Shown: positions 1-6,823, counted from the stretch's first letter. The stretch: 7,226 nucleotides of DNA from Porphyromonadaceae bacterium UBA7042 (GCA_002494015.1 DLAR01000098.1:1-7226); one strand, 5' to 3'. Notes: generated by a model from the letters alone, not told the origin. A program made the numbers and translations.

Positions 1-22
1 TCTACCATTCCGCCACCTGGGC
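1..22 (-). tRNA. tRNA-Leu, 5' end only, cut by the window edge
   Basis: Read on the minus strand from 22 down to 1, the sequence is GCCCAGGTGGCGGAATGGT followed by AGA. This has the form of a bacterial leucine tRNA start: a 7-nt acceptor strand, then GTGGCGGAAT and GGTAGA of the D arm. The anticodon, long variable arm and 3' end lie outside the window, so the isoacceptor cannot be named. tRNA-Ser is the nearest alternative, but its usual D-arm start (GGCCGAG) is absent. A Bacteroidetes-type promoter lies directly upstream, so the tRNA is probably transcribed independently of ribBA. Confidence 0.75.
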
Positions 23-33
23 TTTTGCGGTTG

Positions 34-66
34 CAAAGTTACGAACTTTATTTTTTTTGTGCAACA
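34..66 (-). promoter_or_regulatory. Promoter of the tRNA-Leu gene, Bacteroidetes type
   Basis: On the minus strand, 41-34 reads TAACTTTG, an exact match to the Bacteroidetes -7 consensus TAnnTTTG. A TTG of a -33 element lies at 64-62 (context TGTTGC), separated from the -7 box by 20 nt of A-rich sequence, which is the expected distance. Transcription would begin a few bases before the tRNA 5' end at 22. Confidence 0.7.
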
Positions 67-375
67 GTTAGGGGCGTTTTTTTTACGGATGAAGTTTATT
101 TTTTTACTGCGTCAAACTTTTTAAAGCATATAGGGGGCAGTCATAGTCCCATCCGGCGTTCTTTTGATGACATTTGACACCCATTGATGATGTTTTTGCG
201 ATCTTGATAATGTCCAGTTTGACGTGGTTGAGCAAGGTGGGTCTTTTGAGCGGCGTTATTATTTTGTTTCCGCGGGGCATCATGGCCGAATGCGACATCC
301 GGGGGCCGGTGTGGCTGGTTTTCCCCACTTCACGATGCGTTTAAGTCCGGCCCGTTTTTTATTTATTTGTTGTGA
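67..375. other. Intergenic stretch between ribBA and tRNA-Leu with no convincing gene
   Basis: This stretch holds no recognisable gene. A minus-strand frame of 74 codons (104-328, GTG start, or ATG at 298) encodes a basic peptide without recognisable motif, signal sequence or membrane segment. Overlapping plus-strand frames look equally arbitrary. The stretch has T-rich runs on the plus strand near 50-110 and 355-370 and a GC-rich part around 270-350. It may be decayed coding sequence or simple spacer. Confidence 0.5.
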
Positions 376-417
376 ACGCCGATATATCGCGGACAGGTGT
401 CTGCGATATATCGGCGT
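376..417 (-). terminator. Strong hairpin just downstream of ribBA, probable transcript end
   Basis: Positions 376-390 (ACGCCGATATATCGC) pair perfectly with 403-417. After a G-T wobble at 391/402, three more pairs (392-394 with 399-401) leave a very small loop. The stem begins 7 nt after the ribBA stop codon, so it most likely ends the ribBA message or protects its 3' end. No run of U follows on the minus strand (the next bases are TCACAACAAATAAAT), so it is not a textbook intrinsic terminator. The direction is taken from its position behind ribBA. Confidence 0.6.
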
Positions 418-423
418 CGGGTG

Positions 424-1641
424 TCAGTTTACCTTGTCAAGGTTGTGACCCATGCGCTGCTTTTTTGTTTCCATGTAGCGGCGGTTGTAGGGGTTGGGGG
501 CGACTTCTATGGGGACGTTTTCGGTCACTTCGAGACCGTAGCCTTCGAGGCCGATGCGTTTTACCGGATTGTTGGTCAGGAGGCGCATTTTCTGAATGCC
601 GAGAAGGCGCAGAATCTGTGCTCCTACGCCGTAGTCGCGCTCGTCGGCTTTGTGGCCGAGGTGGAGGTTGGCATCTACGGTGTCAAGTCCTTCTTCCTGA
701 AGTTTGTAGGCGCGGATTTTGTCCATCAGCCCTATGCCGCGGCCTTCTTGGTTGAGATAGACTATCGCTCCGATGCCTGCTTTGTCAATCATCTGCATCG
801 CTTTGTGGAGCTGGTCGCCGCAGTCGCATCGCATTGAGCCGAAGATGTCGCCGGTGGCGCAGGACGAGTGAACGCGGACGAGAACCGGGTCGGCACTGTT
901 GGCGATGTCACCTTTAATCAGGGCGATGTGTTCAAGGCCGTTGCTTTTCTGACAGAATGGGATGAGGCGGAAGTGTCCCCATTCGGTGGGCAGGTCGACT
1001 TCGACGCCTTCCTCGACAAGTGATTCCTGTTTCAGGCGATAAGAGATCAGGTCTTTGATTGAAACGAGGCGCAGTCCCCATTCGTCGGCTTTTTTGCGCA
1101 ACTGCGGGAGGCGGGCCATTGTGCCGTCTTCGTTAAGGATTTCGATGAGCGATGCGGCGGGCTGAAGTCCGGCCAGACGGGCAAGGTCGATGGCTGCTTC
1201 GGTGTGTCCGGCGCGGCGCAACACTCCGGCATCCTGAGCGTAGAGCGGGTGAATGTGTCCGGGACGGCCGAAGTCTTCGGGACGCGACTCGGGGTCGGCG
1301 AGGGCGCGTATGGTGGCAGCGCGGTCGTGGGCCGACACGCCTGTGGTGCAGCCTTGGAGCTTGTCAACCGTGATGGTAAACGGTGTCCCGAGCATCGATG
1401 TGTTGTCATTGACCTGATGGGGGAGTCCGAGTTGCTCGCAACGCGATATGGACAGCGGGGCACATAGTTCGCCGCGTGCGTTGGTTATCATGAAATTGAC
1501 ATGTTCGGGTGTCACTTTTTCAGCTGCGATGATGAGGTCTCCTTCATTTTCGCGGTCTTCGTCGTCAACGACTATTACAAAACGTCCGTTGCGGAAATCC
1601 TCAACTGCGTCTTCGATTCTATCAAGTTTTATATTTTCCAT
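424..1641 (-). CDS. ribBA: Bifunctional DHBP synthase / GTP cyclohydrolase II
   Basis: The 405-residue protein carries both entry enzymes of riboflavin synthesis. The N-terminal half (about 1-200) is 3,4-dihydroxy-2-butanone 4-phosphate synthase, which acts on ribulose 5-phosphate. It shows the acidic motif DDEDRENEGD at 26-35, HDRAATIRAL at 105-114, GRPGHIHPL at 125-133 and HTEAAIDLARLAGL from 146. The C-terminal half (about 205-405) is GTP cyclohydrolase II. The zinc cysteines are C261, C272 and C274 (SSCATGD...RCDCG), followed by NQEGRGIGL at 297-305, Y312 (equivalent to E. coli RibA Tyr105) and TNNPVK at 356-361. All key residues of both domains appear intact, so both activities are expected in the cytoplasm. 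The ATG at 1641 lies 6 nt after the permease stop, in AT-rich sequence without a Shine-Dalgarno, which suggests co-transcription. The products feed FMN and FAD synthesis. Confidence 0.97.
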   Translation of the reverse strand: MENIKLDRIEDAVEDFRNGRFVIVVDDEDRENEGDLIIAAEKVTPEHVNFMITNARGELCAPLSISRCEQLGLPHQVNDNTSMLGTPFTITVDKLQGCTTGVSAHDRAATIRALADPESRPEDFGRPGHIHPLYAQDAGVLRRAGHTEAAIDLARLAGLQPAASLIEILNEDGTMARLPQLRKKADEWGLRLVSIKDLISYRLKQESLVEEGVEVDLPTEWGHFRLIPFCQKSNGLEHIALIKGDIANSADPVLVRVHSSCATGDIFGSMRCDCGDQLHKAMQMIDKAGIGAIVYLNQEGRGIGLMDKIRAYKLQEEGLDTVDANLHLGHKADERDYGVGAQILRLLGIQKMRLLTNNPVKRIGLEGYGLEVTENVPIEVAPNPYNRRYMETKKQRMGHNLDKVN

Positions 1642-1647
1642 AACTGT

Positions 1648-3567
1648 TTATTTATTTGTATTGTTGTGGTTGAGGAGGGTTTCCAGTTCGTTGGATACGC
1701 GCACGGTGCCTTCGATGTCGCGCATCAGTTCTTCCTGCAGGTGTCGGCCGTATAGCCACAGGGGAAGTCCCGCCGGGAACAGGCACGCGAGCGCCACACC
1801 GAGCCATCGCGGGTTTCCGGGACTGATGAGCCATGCATTGCGCAGCACGGGCATATCTTTGAGTTTCAGAATCACCATTTTTTCACGGGAGTTGGAGAGG
1901 TAGTCGACTACTGAGTCGGCCTCGTCGCGCAGCCGGGCGAGGGAATAGCGGTCATATCCCGTTGTCCAGTACTGCATGTAGGGCTGGTGTCGGGGATTTT
2001 CTTTAAGGTATCGCCGGCAGTTTTTGCGCAATGCATCGAGCATCTTCACGGCCTCGGATGTCACGACATCTTCCATCACTACTTCTTTAAGGCTTATCTT
2101 GCGTCCTTCCTTGATTCCAAAGAGGCGGCGGAAGAAAGCGACGTAGGCATCTTGGTTGAACAGGGCCGAATCGTTCACGGCCTTGTAGGTGAAGAATATG
2201 CCGAGGGGGAGCAATACCGCGGAGCTGAGCCACATGCCTTCCCACACTTCGAGTGTACCGTCCTTGGCCAGTTTCTTTCCTGTGCTGTCTATGATATAAT
2301 AGAAGATAAACAGGAAGACAGAGATGACGAGCGGCATGCCGATGCCTCCTTTTCGGATAATCGCGCCGAGGGGCGCGCCGATGAAGAAGAAGATGATGCA
2401 GGCAAAGGAGAGCGTGAATTTCTGGTGAAGCTCGCGGGCGTGCACGCGGATGTTTTTTTGATCATCGACCATCGTGAAACTTTTGTACTCATATTCCTGT
2501 TTCATGCGCTGAGCCTTGGCCAGTGCCTGATTCAGGTAATTGAGCGCATATCCTGATGTCGAGCCTCGGAACACCGAGTCAATGTCGAGCGGTTTTTTCA
2601 TGGCCACGTCGGCCTGCCTCACCTGTACCGGGCCGCTGTCTCCGTAGACGGTGCGATAATAGCTGATGTTGAAATAGGGGGTTTCGCGGATGCTGCGGCC
2701 GTAAGAGTCGCCCATCGAATCGACCCGCAGGGTGATGGAGTCAATCGACGCGCGAAGTTCTTTCATGTTTTTGCCGACATACTGGTTGCGCATTCCTTGC
2801 TCGTCCATGCGGTTGAAATTTGCGTCAAATTTCAGCATGATTTCCTTTGTGTCGAATGATTCGCGGCGGTATGGGACATTGCGCATGTTGGCCGACGCAT
2901 CTTTTAGGTTTTCAAACGACTCTCCGTTCCACAGCCGAAGAAAAAGGTGAGTCTTGTCGGGGGTAATCGACATGTGGCCCGAATCGGCAAGGATGATGCT
3001 GGCGTTGTCAAATCCTCGCGAGACATCATAGATCATCATGTCGTGCAGCACGCCTGTCTCGCGATTCTTACTCTCTACATATATATTGTAGCCGGGAATC
3101 TGGTCATAAAACACACCTTCGGGAATTTCAAGCTCCGGCGATTTCTGCCTGATGGAGAAAAGCAGTGTCCACATCTTGGTCTGTGCCACCGGGATAACGT
3201 CGTTCTGGAAGAAAAACGCGCCGGTCGCAATCAGTCCCATCAGTATTGTCAGCGGGGCCATTGTGCGCAGCAGGGACACGCCGGAAGCTTTCATCGCGGT
3301 CAGCTCAAATTTTTCGCCGAGGTTGCCGAAGGTCATAAGCGAGGCAAGCAGAATGGCAAGCGGCAGCGCGAGGGGCACCATTGACAAGGCAGCGTAGAAA
3401 AACAGCTCGGCAATGACGTCGATACCAAGACCTTTGCCCACGAGCTCGTCAATGCGCATCCACAGGAACTGCATCATGACGATGAACAGGCAGATGAAAA
3501 ATGTCATCAGAAACAGCGGCAGGAAGGTCTGCAGCATGAACAGGTCGAGTCTTTTAATCTTGAGCAT
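1648..3567 (-). CDS. LptF/LptG (YjgP/YjgQ) family permease, long Bacteroidetes form
   Basis: This 639-residue inner-membrane protein belongs to the family whose E. coli members, LptF and LptG, pair with the LptB ATPase to extract lipopolysaccharide and pass it to the periplasmic bridge. Three N-terminal membrane segments are visible at about 12-34, 53-77 and 101-120. The segment between the second and third includes the typical MTFGNLGEKFELTAMKASG stretch (78-96), which is probably cytoplasmic. A large periplasmic domain (about 125-380) follows. Segments at about 384-404, 411-427 and 444-461 come next, with the family motif GAPLGAIIRKGG at 397-408. E. coli LptF and LptG are near 360 residues; the excess here is an enlarged periplasmic domain and a C-terminal extension (about 462-639) with a further hydrophobic segment near 586-606. 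LptF and LptG cannot be told apart from sequence alone. The ATG at 3567 is 74 nt after rnfA, with no clear promoter or terminator between. Confidence 0.92.
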   Translation of the reverse strand: MLKIKRLDLFMLQTFLPLFLMTFFICLFIVMMQFLWMRIDELVGKGLGIDVIAELFFYAALSMVPLALPLAILLASLMTFGNLGEKFELTAMKASGVSLLRTMAPLTILMGLIATGAFFFQNDVIPVAQTKMWTLLFSIRQKSPELEIPEGVFYDQIPGYNIYVESKNRETGVLHDMMIYDVSRGFDNASIILADSGHMSITPDKTHLFLRLWNGESFENLKDASANMRNVPYRRESFDTKEIMLKFDANFNRMDEQGMRNQYVGKNMKELRASIDSITLRVDSMGDSYGRSIRETPYFNISYYRTVYGDSGPVQVRQADVAMKKPLDIDSVFRGSTSGYALNYLNQALAKAQRMKQEYEYKSFTMVDDQKNIRVHARELHQKFTLSFACIIFFFIGAPLGAIIRKGGIGMPLVISVFLFIFYYIIDSTGKKLAKDGTLEVWEGMWLSSAVLLPLGIFFTYKAVNDSALFNQDAYVAFFRRLFGIKEGRKISLKEVVMEDVVTSEAVKMLDALRKNCRRYLKENPRHQPYMQYWTTGYDRYSLARLRDEADSVVDYLSNSREKMVILKLKDMPVLRNAWLISPGNPRWLGVALACLFPAGLPLWLYGRHLQEELMRDIEGTVRVSNELETLLNHNNTNK

Positions 3568-3641
3568 GTAAAATAGGCGAGGTGTGATTGACGGTGAGGA
3601 AAATCTGTGCCTCTTATTTGTAATTTGTTAAAAGTAATCGG

Positions 3642-4223
3642 TTATTTGATTGAAATTCCCGAAAATCCCATGAACGCGAGAGCGAGGAGCCCGGCGCAGA
3701 CAAGCGCAATCGGCACTCCGCGCATCGCCCGGGGAACATCGGTCATTTCGAGTTGCTCGCGTATTCCGGCAAATATCACAAGCGCCATCGTGAACCCTGC
3801 CGCAGTCGACAGGGCATAGACAAGTGACTCGGCAAGGTTCATGCCGTTGCGCACGACGAGTATTGCCACTCCGAGTACGGCGCAGTTGGTCGTAATGAGC
3901 GGCAGGAAAACGCCGAGCGCGCTATACAGTGTGGGAGCGGCCTTTTTCAAGATGATTTCGAGCATCTGCACGAGGGCGGCAATGACGAGGATGAAGACAA
4001 TCGTCTGCATGAACTGCAAGCCCAAAGGGACGAGGATATAAGTCTGGAGCGCCCAAGTCACGCATGTGGCGATAGCCATGACAAAGGCTACGGCCGCGCC
4101 CATGCCTGCGGCCGACGACAGATTGCGTGACACGCCGATGAACGGGCAGATTCCGAGGAACTGCGCGAAGACGATATTGTTGACAAAGATTGCCGTGATG
4201 ATTATGGAAATATATTCGAGCAT
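3642..4223 (-). CDS. rnfA: Rnf complex membrane subunit RnfA
   Basis: The 193-residue integral membrane protein has about six hydrophobic segments. RnfA and RnfE are homologous, oppositely oriented subunits that form the membrane core of the Rnf complex and jointly hold an iron-sulfur cluster inside the membrane. Family hallmarks are IFVNNIVFAQFLGICPF near the N-terminus with C26, LPLITTNCAVLGVA (107-120) with C114, and the C-terminal pattern AGIRE...DVPRAMRG...AFMGFSG. These follow E. coli RsxA almost block for block and its 193-residue length, and differ from NqrE, which has CTF instead of CPF. The ATG at 4223 lies 2 nt after the rnfE TAG stop, so translation is probably coupled. The message may run on into the permease gene. 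Confidence 0.96.
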   Translation of the reverse strand: MLEYISIIITAIFVNNIVFAQFLGICPFIGVSRNLSSAAGMGAAVAFVMAIATCVTWALQTYILVPLGLQFMQTIVFILVIAALVQMLEIILKKAAPTLYSALGVFLPLITTNCAVLGVAILVVRNGMNLAESLVYALSTAAGFTMALVIFAGIREQLEMTDVPRAMRGVPIALVCAGLLALAFMGFSGISIK

Positions 4224-4225
4224 GG

Positions 4226-4807
4226 CTATCTTTTATATAGACGGTTGAACAATGCGATGAGTAGTCCCAGCACGATGAATGCGCCGGGCGCGAGGACAAA
4301 GACAAGCGAGCCGTAGGTCTCGGGATAAATTTCAAGACCGAAGATGCGCCCTGTGCCGAGCAGCTCCCTTATGCATCCGAGCAGCGTGAGGGCAATCGTA
4401 AACCCGAGGCCGATTCCGAGGCCGTCAAGAATCGAGTCGCCGACATTGTGTCTTGATGCAAAAGCTTCGGCGCGGCCCAAGAGGATGCAGTTTACCACGA
4501 TAAGCGGTATGAAAATCCCGAGCATGGCATCGAGGGCCGGGAGGTAGGCCTGCATGAACATCTGCAGCGCGGTGACAAACGTGGCGATGACCACGATGTA
4601 GGCCGGGATGCGGACTTTGGCCGGGACAAGGTTTTTGATTAGCGAGATAGCCGCGTTGGAGCAGACGAGTACTCCCATTGTAGCGAGTCCCATGCTCATG
4701 CCGGTCACGGCGCTTCCCGTCGTGCCGAGGGTGGGGCACATGCCGAGGAGCAGTACGAATGTCGGGTTCTCGGCCAAAATTCCGTTGAAAAAATATTTTG
4801 GATTCAC
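4226..4807 (-). CDS. rnfE: Rnf complex membrane subunit RnfE, GTG start
   Basis: The 193-residue membrane protein is the partner of RnfA. It carries the matching cysteines C24 in LLGMCPTLG and C107 in IPLIVVNCILLGRAEAFA, which would share the intramembrane iron-sulfur cluster, and about six hydrophobic segments. It is shorter than E. coli RsxE (231 residues), lacking that protein's charged C-terminal tail. The start is GTG at 4807. Upstream in frame a stop occurs at 4832-4834 with no ATG between, and the N-terminal sequence MNPKYFFNGILAENPTFV fits the family. The GTG overlaps the rnfG stop as GTGA, so initiation is likely coupled to termination on rnfG. No Shine-Dalgarno is visible. Confidence 0.96.
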   Translation of the reverse strand: MNPKYFFNGILAENPTFVLLLGMCPTLGTTGSAVTGMSMGLATMGVLVCSNAAISLIKNLVPAKVRIPAYIVVIATFVTALQMFMQAYLPALDAMLGIFIPLIVVNCILLGRAEAFASRHNVGDSILDGLGIGLGFTIALTLLGCIRELLGTGRIFGLEIYPETYGSLVFVLAPGAFIVLGLLIALFNRLYKR

Positions 4808-5403
4808 GACGGGAGGTTTGAATTGGTTGATTTAAACTGGCTGTAAGCCGCCGAGGCGCGGCGCAGCGCGTCGAGAAACGCGCGTGAAGTAATAGTCGCG
4901 GCGGTTATGGCATCTACATCTCCGCCGTCTTTGCCGACTGTGAGATTGTCGGTCGCGGCATTTAGGCCGATGACTGAACGGTGTCCTTCAGGAGAGCGGA
5001 ACCAGTCGGCCATTTTTGCCCCGAGTCCCGGTGTCTCGGCATGGGAAATCACACTGTATCCCGTAACGTTTCCATCTGAATCAAAACCATACATTATTTT
5101 TATCTCTCCAGAAAAGCCATCGGGGGAATAGCTTTCCACCGCGGCTCCCACCGGCTTGCCGCCGAGGGTGGCGGGATATAGGGTAACGGGGAGGGATTCC
5201 CTGTCGGGGGTAACTTCGCATTTTTCGGCAATGGGGTCGTTGTCAAACCGGGGGCATACTTCCCCGACCGCGTCAACGCGGGCCTGACGCTCGGCCTCGA
5301 TGATGGGTTGCTCGGTCAGTTCATGCACTCCGGCAAGAATCGCTCCCGATACCACGGTGATGCACCCGAGTGAAAGAATCATTGATGTCAGTGTCGATTT
5401 CAT
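4804..5403 (-). CDS. rnfG: Rnf complex FMN-binding subunit RnfG
   Basis: The 199-residue protein has one N-terminal membrane anchor (about 5-27) and an FMN_bind domain facing the periplasm. The domain includes HAETPGLGAKM at 121-131 and DAITAATITSRA at 164-175. By homology, T170 in the TAAT motif is the threonine to which the flavin transferase ApbE attaches FMN by a phosphoester bond. Its length fits RnfG better than the longer NqrC. The ATG at 5403 overlaps the rnfD stop as ATGA. Unlike its neighbours it has a strong Shine-Dalgarno, AAAGGAGGG, 7 nt upstream inside the rnfD 3' end. Two cysteines in the region after the anchor (C50, C62) could form a disulfide, which is only inference. No apbE is present in the window. 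Confidence 0.95.
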   Translation of the reverse strand: MKSTLTSMILSLGCITVVSGAILAGVHELTEQPIIEAERQARVDAVGEVCPRFDNDPIAEKCEVTPDRESLPVTLYPATLGGKPVGAAVESYSPDGFSGEIKIMYGFDSDGNVTGYSVISHAETPGLGAKMADWFRSPEGHRSVIGLNAATDNLTVGKDGGDVDAITAATITSRAFLDALRRASAAYSQFKSTNSNLPS

Positions 5404-6359
5404 GCAGCAACCCTCCTTTCTCCGAATTTTCGCGGTTTGATATACCGGTTGATCAGCGGGGTCACGCCGTTCATGATAAGTATCGCAAACGACATCCCCT
5501 CAGGGTAGGCACCCCAGTGGCGGATAACGACGGTGATGATTCCGATCATCACGCCGTAGACCAGCATCCCTCGATGACACATGGGGGAGGTCACATAGTC
5601 AGTGGCCATGAATATCGCCCCGAGCAGCAGGCCGCCCGATAGCAGCTCGACGCCCACATGGGCCCCGATACAGGCCGAGAACACGGCGACTGTCGCGATG
5701 ATTGAGACAGGGATGTGCCATGTTATTGTCTTGGTGAGCAGAAGATAGGCTAATCCGATGAGGAGGGCGATTGCGCCGACTTCGCCGATAGAGCCGCCCG
5801 CCATCCCGAGCGACTTGTCCCAAAGGTCAAGTGTCGAGGCATCAAGCTCGCCTGTCTTTATGCGGCCGAGGATTGTCGCGCCGGTAGTAGCGTCAAAATA
5901 GTTCCAGCGGTTTTCTACCGGAAGCGGCCATGTGGTCATCGCCACGGGAAAAGATAGCAGCAGAAAAACGCGCCCGACCAGTGCGGGGTTGAAAATGTTG
6001 CATCCGAGGCCGCCGAAAGTCATCTTGCCGATGCCGATGGCAATTACGCATCCGATGAGTACTGTCCATACAGGGAGGTTGGATGGCAGATTTAGCGCGA
6101 GCAGCAATCCGGTCAGTATGGCCGAGAAGTTGCCGATTGTCGAGCGTTGCCGACGCAACACATAGCGTGTAACCAGCCATTCGACTGCAACGCAACCGAC
6201 GATGGATGTGGCTATTACAATCGCCGCCCCGATTCCGAAATAATACAGCGCACACATCACGGCAGGAATGAGCGCAATGATGACATTGAGCATCAGTCGC
6301 GAAACAGTGCGCGATGTGTGGACATGGGGCGACGGTGAAACAATAAGTAGTTGCTCCAT
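5400..6359 (-). CDS. rnfD: Rnf complex FMN-binding membrane subunit RnfD
   Basis: With the ATG at 6359 the protein has 319 residues and many hydrophobic segments. It shows SPSPHVH at 8-14, the family block GGLGCNIFNPALVGRVF at 116-132, TTGAT at 158-162 with T162 as the expected covalent FMN site, and ATDYVTSPM at 252-260. RnfD is part of the ion-translocating path of the Rnf complex and passes electrons together with RnfG. Its length distinguishes it from NqrB, which is usually near 400 residues. A longer frame could begin at GTG 6383, but a promoter -7 box lies at 6386-6393, so that codon would sit at or before the transcript start. The ATG also fits the known N-termini. It is the first gene of the unit; rnfB and rnfC, which usually precede it, are absent. 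Confidence 0.95.
   Translation of the reverse strand: MEQLLIVSPSPHVHTSRTVSRLMLNVIIALIPAVMCALYYFGIGAAIVIATSIVGCVAVEWLVTRYVLRRQRSTIGNFSAILTGLLLALNLPSNLPVWTVLIGCVIAIGIGKMTFGGLGCNIFNPALVGRVFLLLSFPVAMTTWPLPVENRWNYFDATTGATILGRIKTGELDASTLDLWDKSLGMAGGSIGEVGAIALLIGLAYLLLTKTITWHIPVSIIATVAVFSACIGAHVGVELLSGGLLLGAIFMATDYVTSPMCHRGMLVYGVMIGIITVVIRHWGAYPEGMSFAILIMNGVTPLINRYIKPRKFGERRVAA
5411..5419 (-). promoter_or_regulatory. Strong Shine-Dalgarno of rnfG
   Basis: The minus strand reads AAAGGAGGG here, 7 nt before the rnfG ATG at 5403. It lies inside the last codons of rnfD, whose end encodes GERRVAA. Other genes in the window have no such site, as is common in Bacteroidetes. It supports the chosen start of rnfG and may give this subunit extra initiation beyond coupling to rnfD. 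Confidence 0.65.
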
Positions 6360-6385
6360 TTGTTCTGTGACTTTTAAAAGCACCG

Positions 6386-6393
6386 CAAAGGTA
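6386..6393 (-). promoter_or_regulatory. Promoter -7 box of the rnfDGEA unit
   Basis: On the minus strand, 6393-6386 reads TACCTTTG, an exact fit to the Bacteroidetes -7 consensus TAnnTTTG. Transcription would start near 6380, giving a leader of about 20 nt before the rnfD ATG at 6359. A -33 TTTG or TTG is not evident at the expected distance, where the strand reads GGGGGGTT. The position argues that rnfD is the first gene of its transcript and that the GTG at 6383 is not the start codon. Confidence 0.65.
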
Positions 6394-6505
6394 GCAATAA
6401 TTTCTCACATAACCCCCCTCTCAATATCCACAGAGTCCCCGAGTTTTATATTTTTTATAGATTAACAATATCGTTTTTATTTAAATCATGACATAACATA
6501 TCTTC
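6394..6505. other. AT-rich spacer upstream of rnfD
   Basis: No gene is visible. The part from about 6430 to 6500 is strongly AT-rich, with runs of T on the plus strand, and contrasts with the GC-rich genes on one side and the GC-rich repeats on the other. It may serve as an upstream promoter region for rnfD. No clear operator or riboswitch is seen. Confidence 0.4.
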
Positions 6506-6537
6506 GCATTGGGGCGCGATTTCTCGCGCCCCAATGC
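6506..6537. repeat. GC-rich 14-bp hairpin
   Basis: GCATTGGGGCGCGA at 6506-6519 pairs perfectly with 6524-6537 across the 4-nt loop TTTC. It overlaps the outer edge of the long palindrome that follows. No U-tract follows on the minus strand and only a weak T-run (TGTTT) on the plus strand, so a terminator role is uncertain. The core GGGGCGCGA can alternatively pair with TCGCGCCCC at 6826-6834 on the far side of the palindrome. Confidence 0.75.
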
Positions 6538-6823
6538 TGTTTACTTAACGAGATTGCAAACTGAGCCCGCAGGGCGATATTGTGTTAAACCCCGTATGGA
6601 GCGTAGCGGAATTCGGGGAAAGAGGAAAAAGCAGCTCTCTAAAATCAGAGTCCGTAGGACGATGTGCCGGTAATGATGTGGTTACCATCACATCGCCCTG
6701 CGGGCTCAGTTATTTTGGTCGATGCCGATACCCCTTTCCCCGCATTCCGCTGCGCTCCATACGGGGTTTAACACAATATCGCCCTACGGGCTCAACGAAA
6801 TTGCCGTTAAGTAAACAGCATTG
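6532..6823. repeat. 292-nt nested palindrome with four copies of a GC-rich unit (REP/MITE-like)
   Basis: The whole stretch folds back on itself around 6677.5. The outer arms 6532-6550 and 6805-6823 match perfectly over 19 bp. The main arms 6563-6622 and 6734-6793 match at 57 of 60 positions. Inner arms 6648-6666 and 6689-6707 match at 16 of 19, and the tip is GGTAA (6669-6673) with TTACC (6682-6686) around an 8-nt loop. Four copies of a unit close to GAGCCCGYAGGGCGAT occur: forward at 6563 and 6648, reverse ending at 6707 and 6793. No open frame of note spans it and no transposase is present. It fits a non-autonomous repeat element or a long structured RNA. No target duplication was seen. Confidence 0.85.

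Noticed and set aside
104..328. Minus-strand 74-codon frame between ribBA and tRNA-Leu
   Set aside because: It has a GTG start, no ribosome site and no recognisable motif, and plus-strand frames of similar length overlap it. Only conservation in relatives would rescue it.
3568..3641. Promoter or terminator between rnfA and the permease gene
   Set aside because: The nearest -7-like sequence, TACTTTT, lacks the final G and no -33 box is seen. The only pairing is a 4-bp GAGG/CCTC stem, too weak for a terminator.
3642..6359. Assignment of the four genes to the Na+-pumping NADH:quinone oxidoreductase (nqrBCDE)
   Set aside because: Lengths (319, 199, 193, 193) and the RnfA-specific blocks, such as CPF and the AFMGFSG end, match Rnf. 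NqrB and NqrC are normally clearly longer.
6360..6383. GTG at 6383 as the rnfD start, giving 8 extra residues
   Set aside because: It sits next to the promoter -7 box at 6386-6393, so it would lie at or before the transcript start. The ATG at 6359 fits the family N-terminus.
6532..6823. CRISPR array, because of four repeated GC-rich units
   Set aside because: The units are in mirrored orientation, the spacing is unequal and there are no cas genes. It is a palindrome, not a direct-repeat array.
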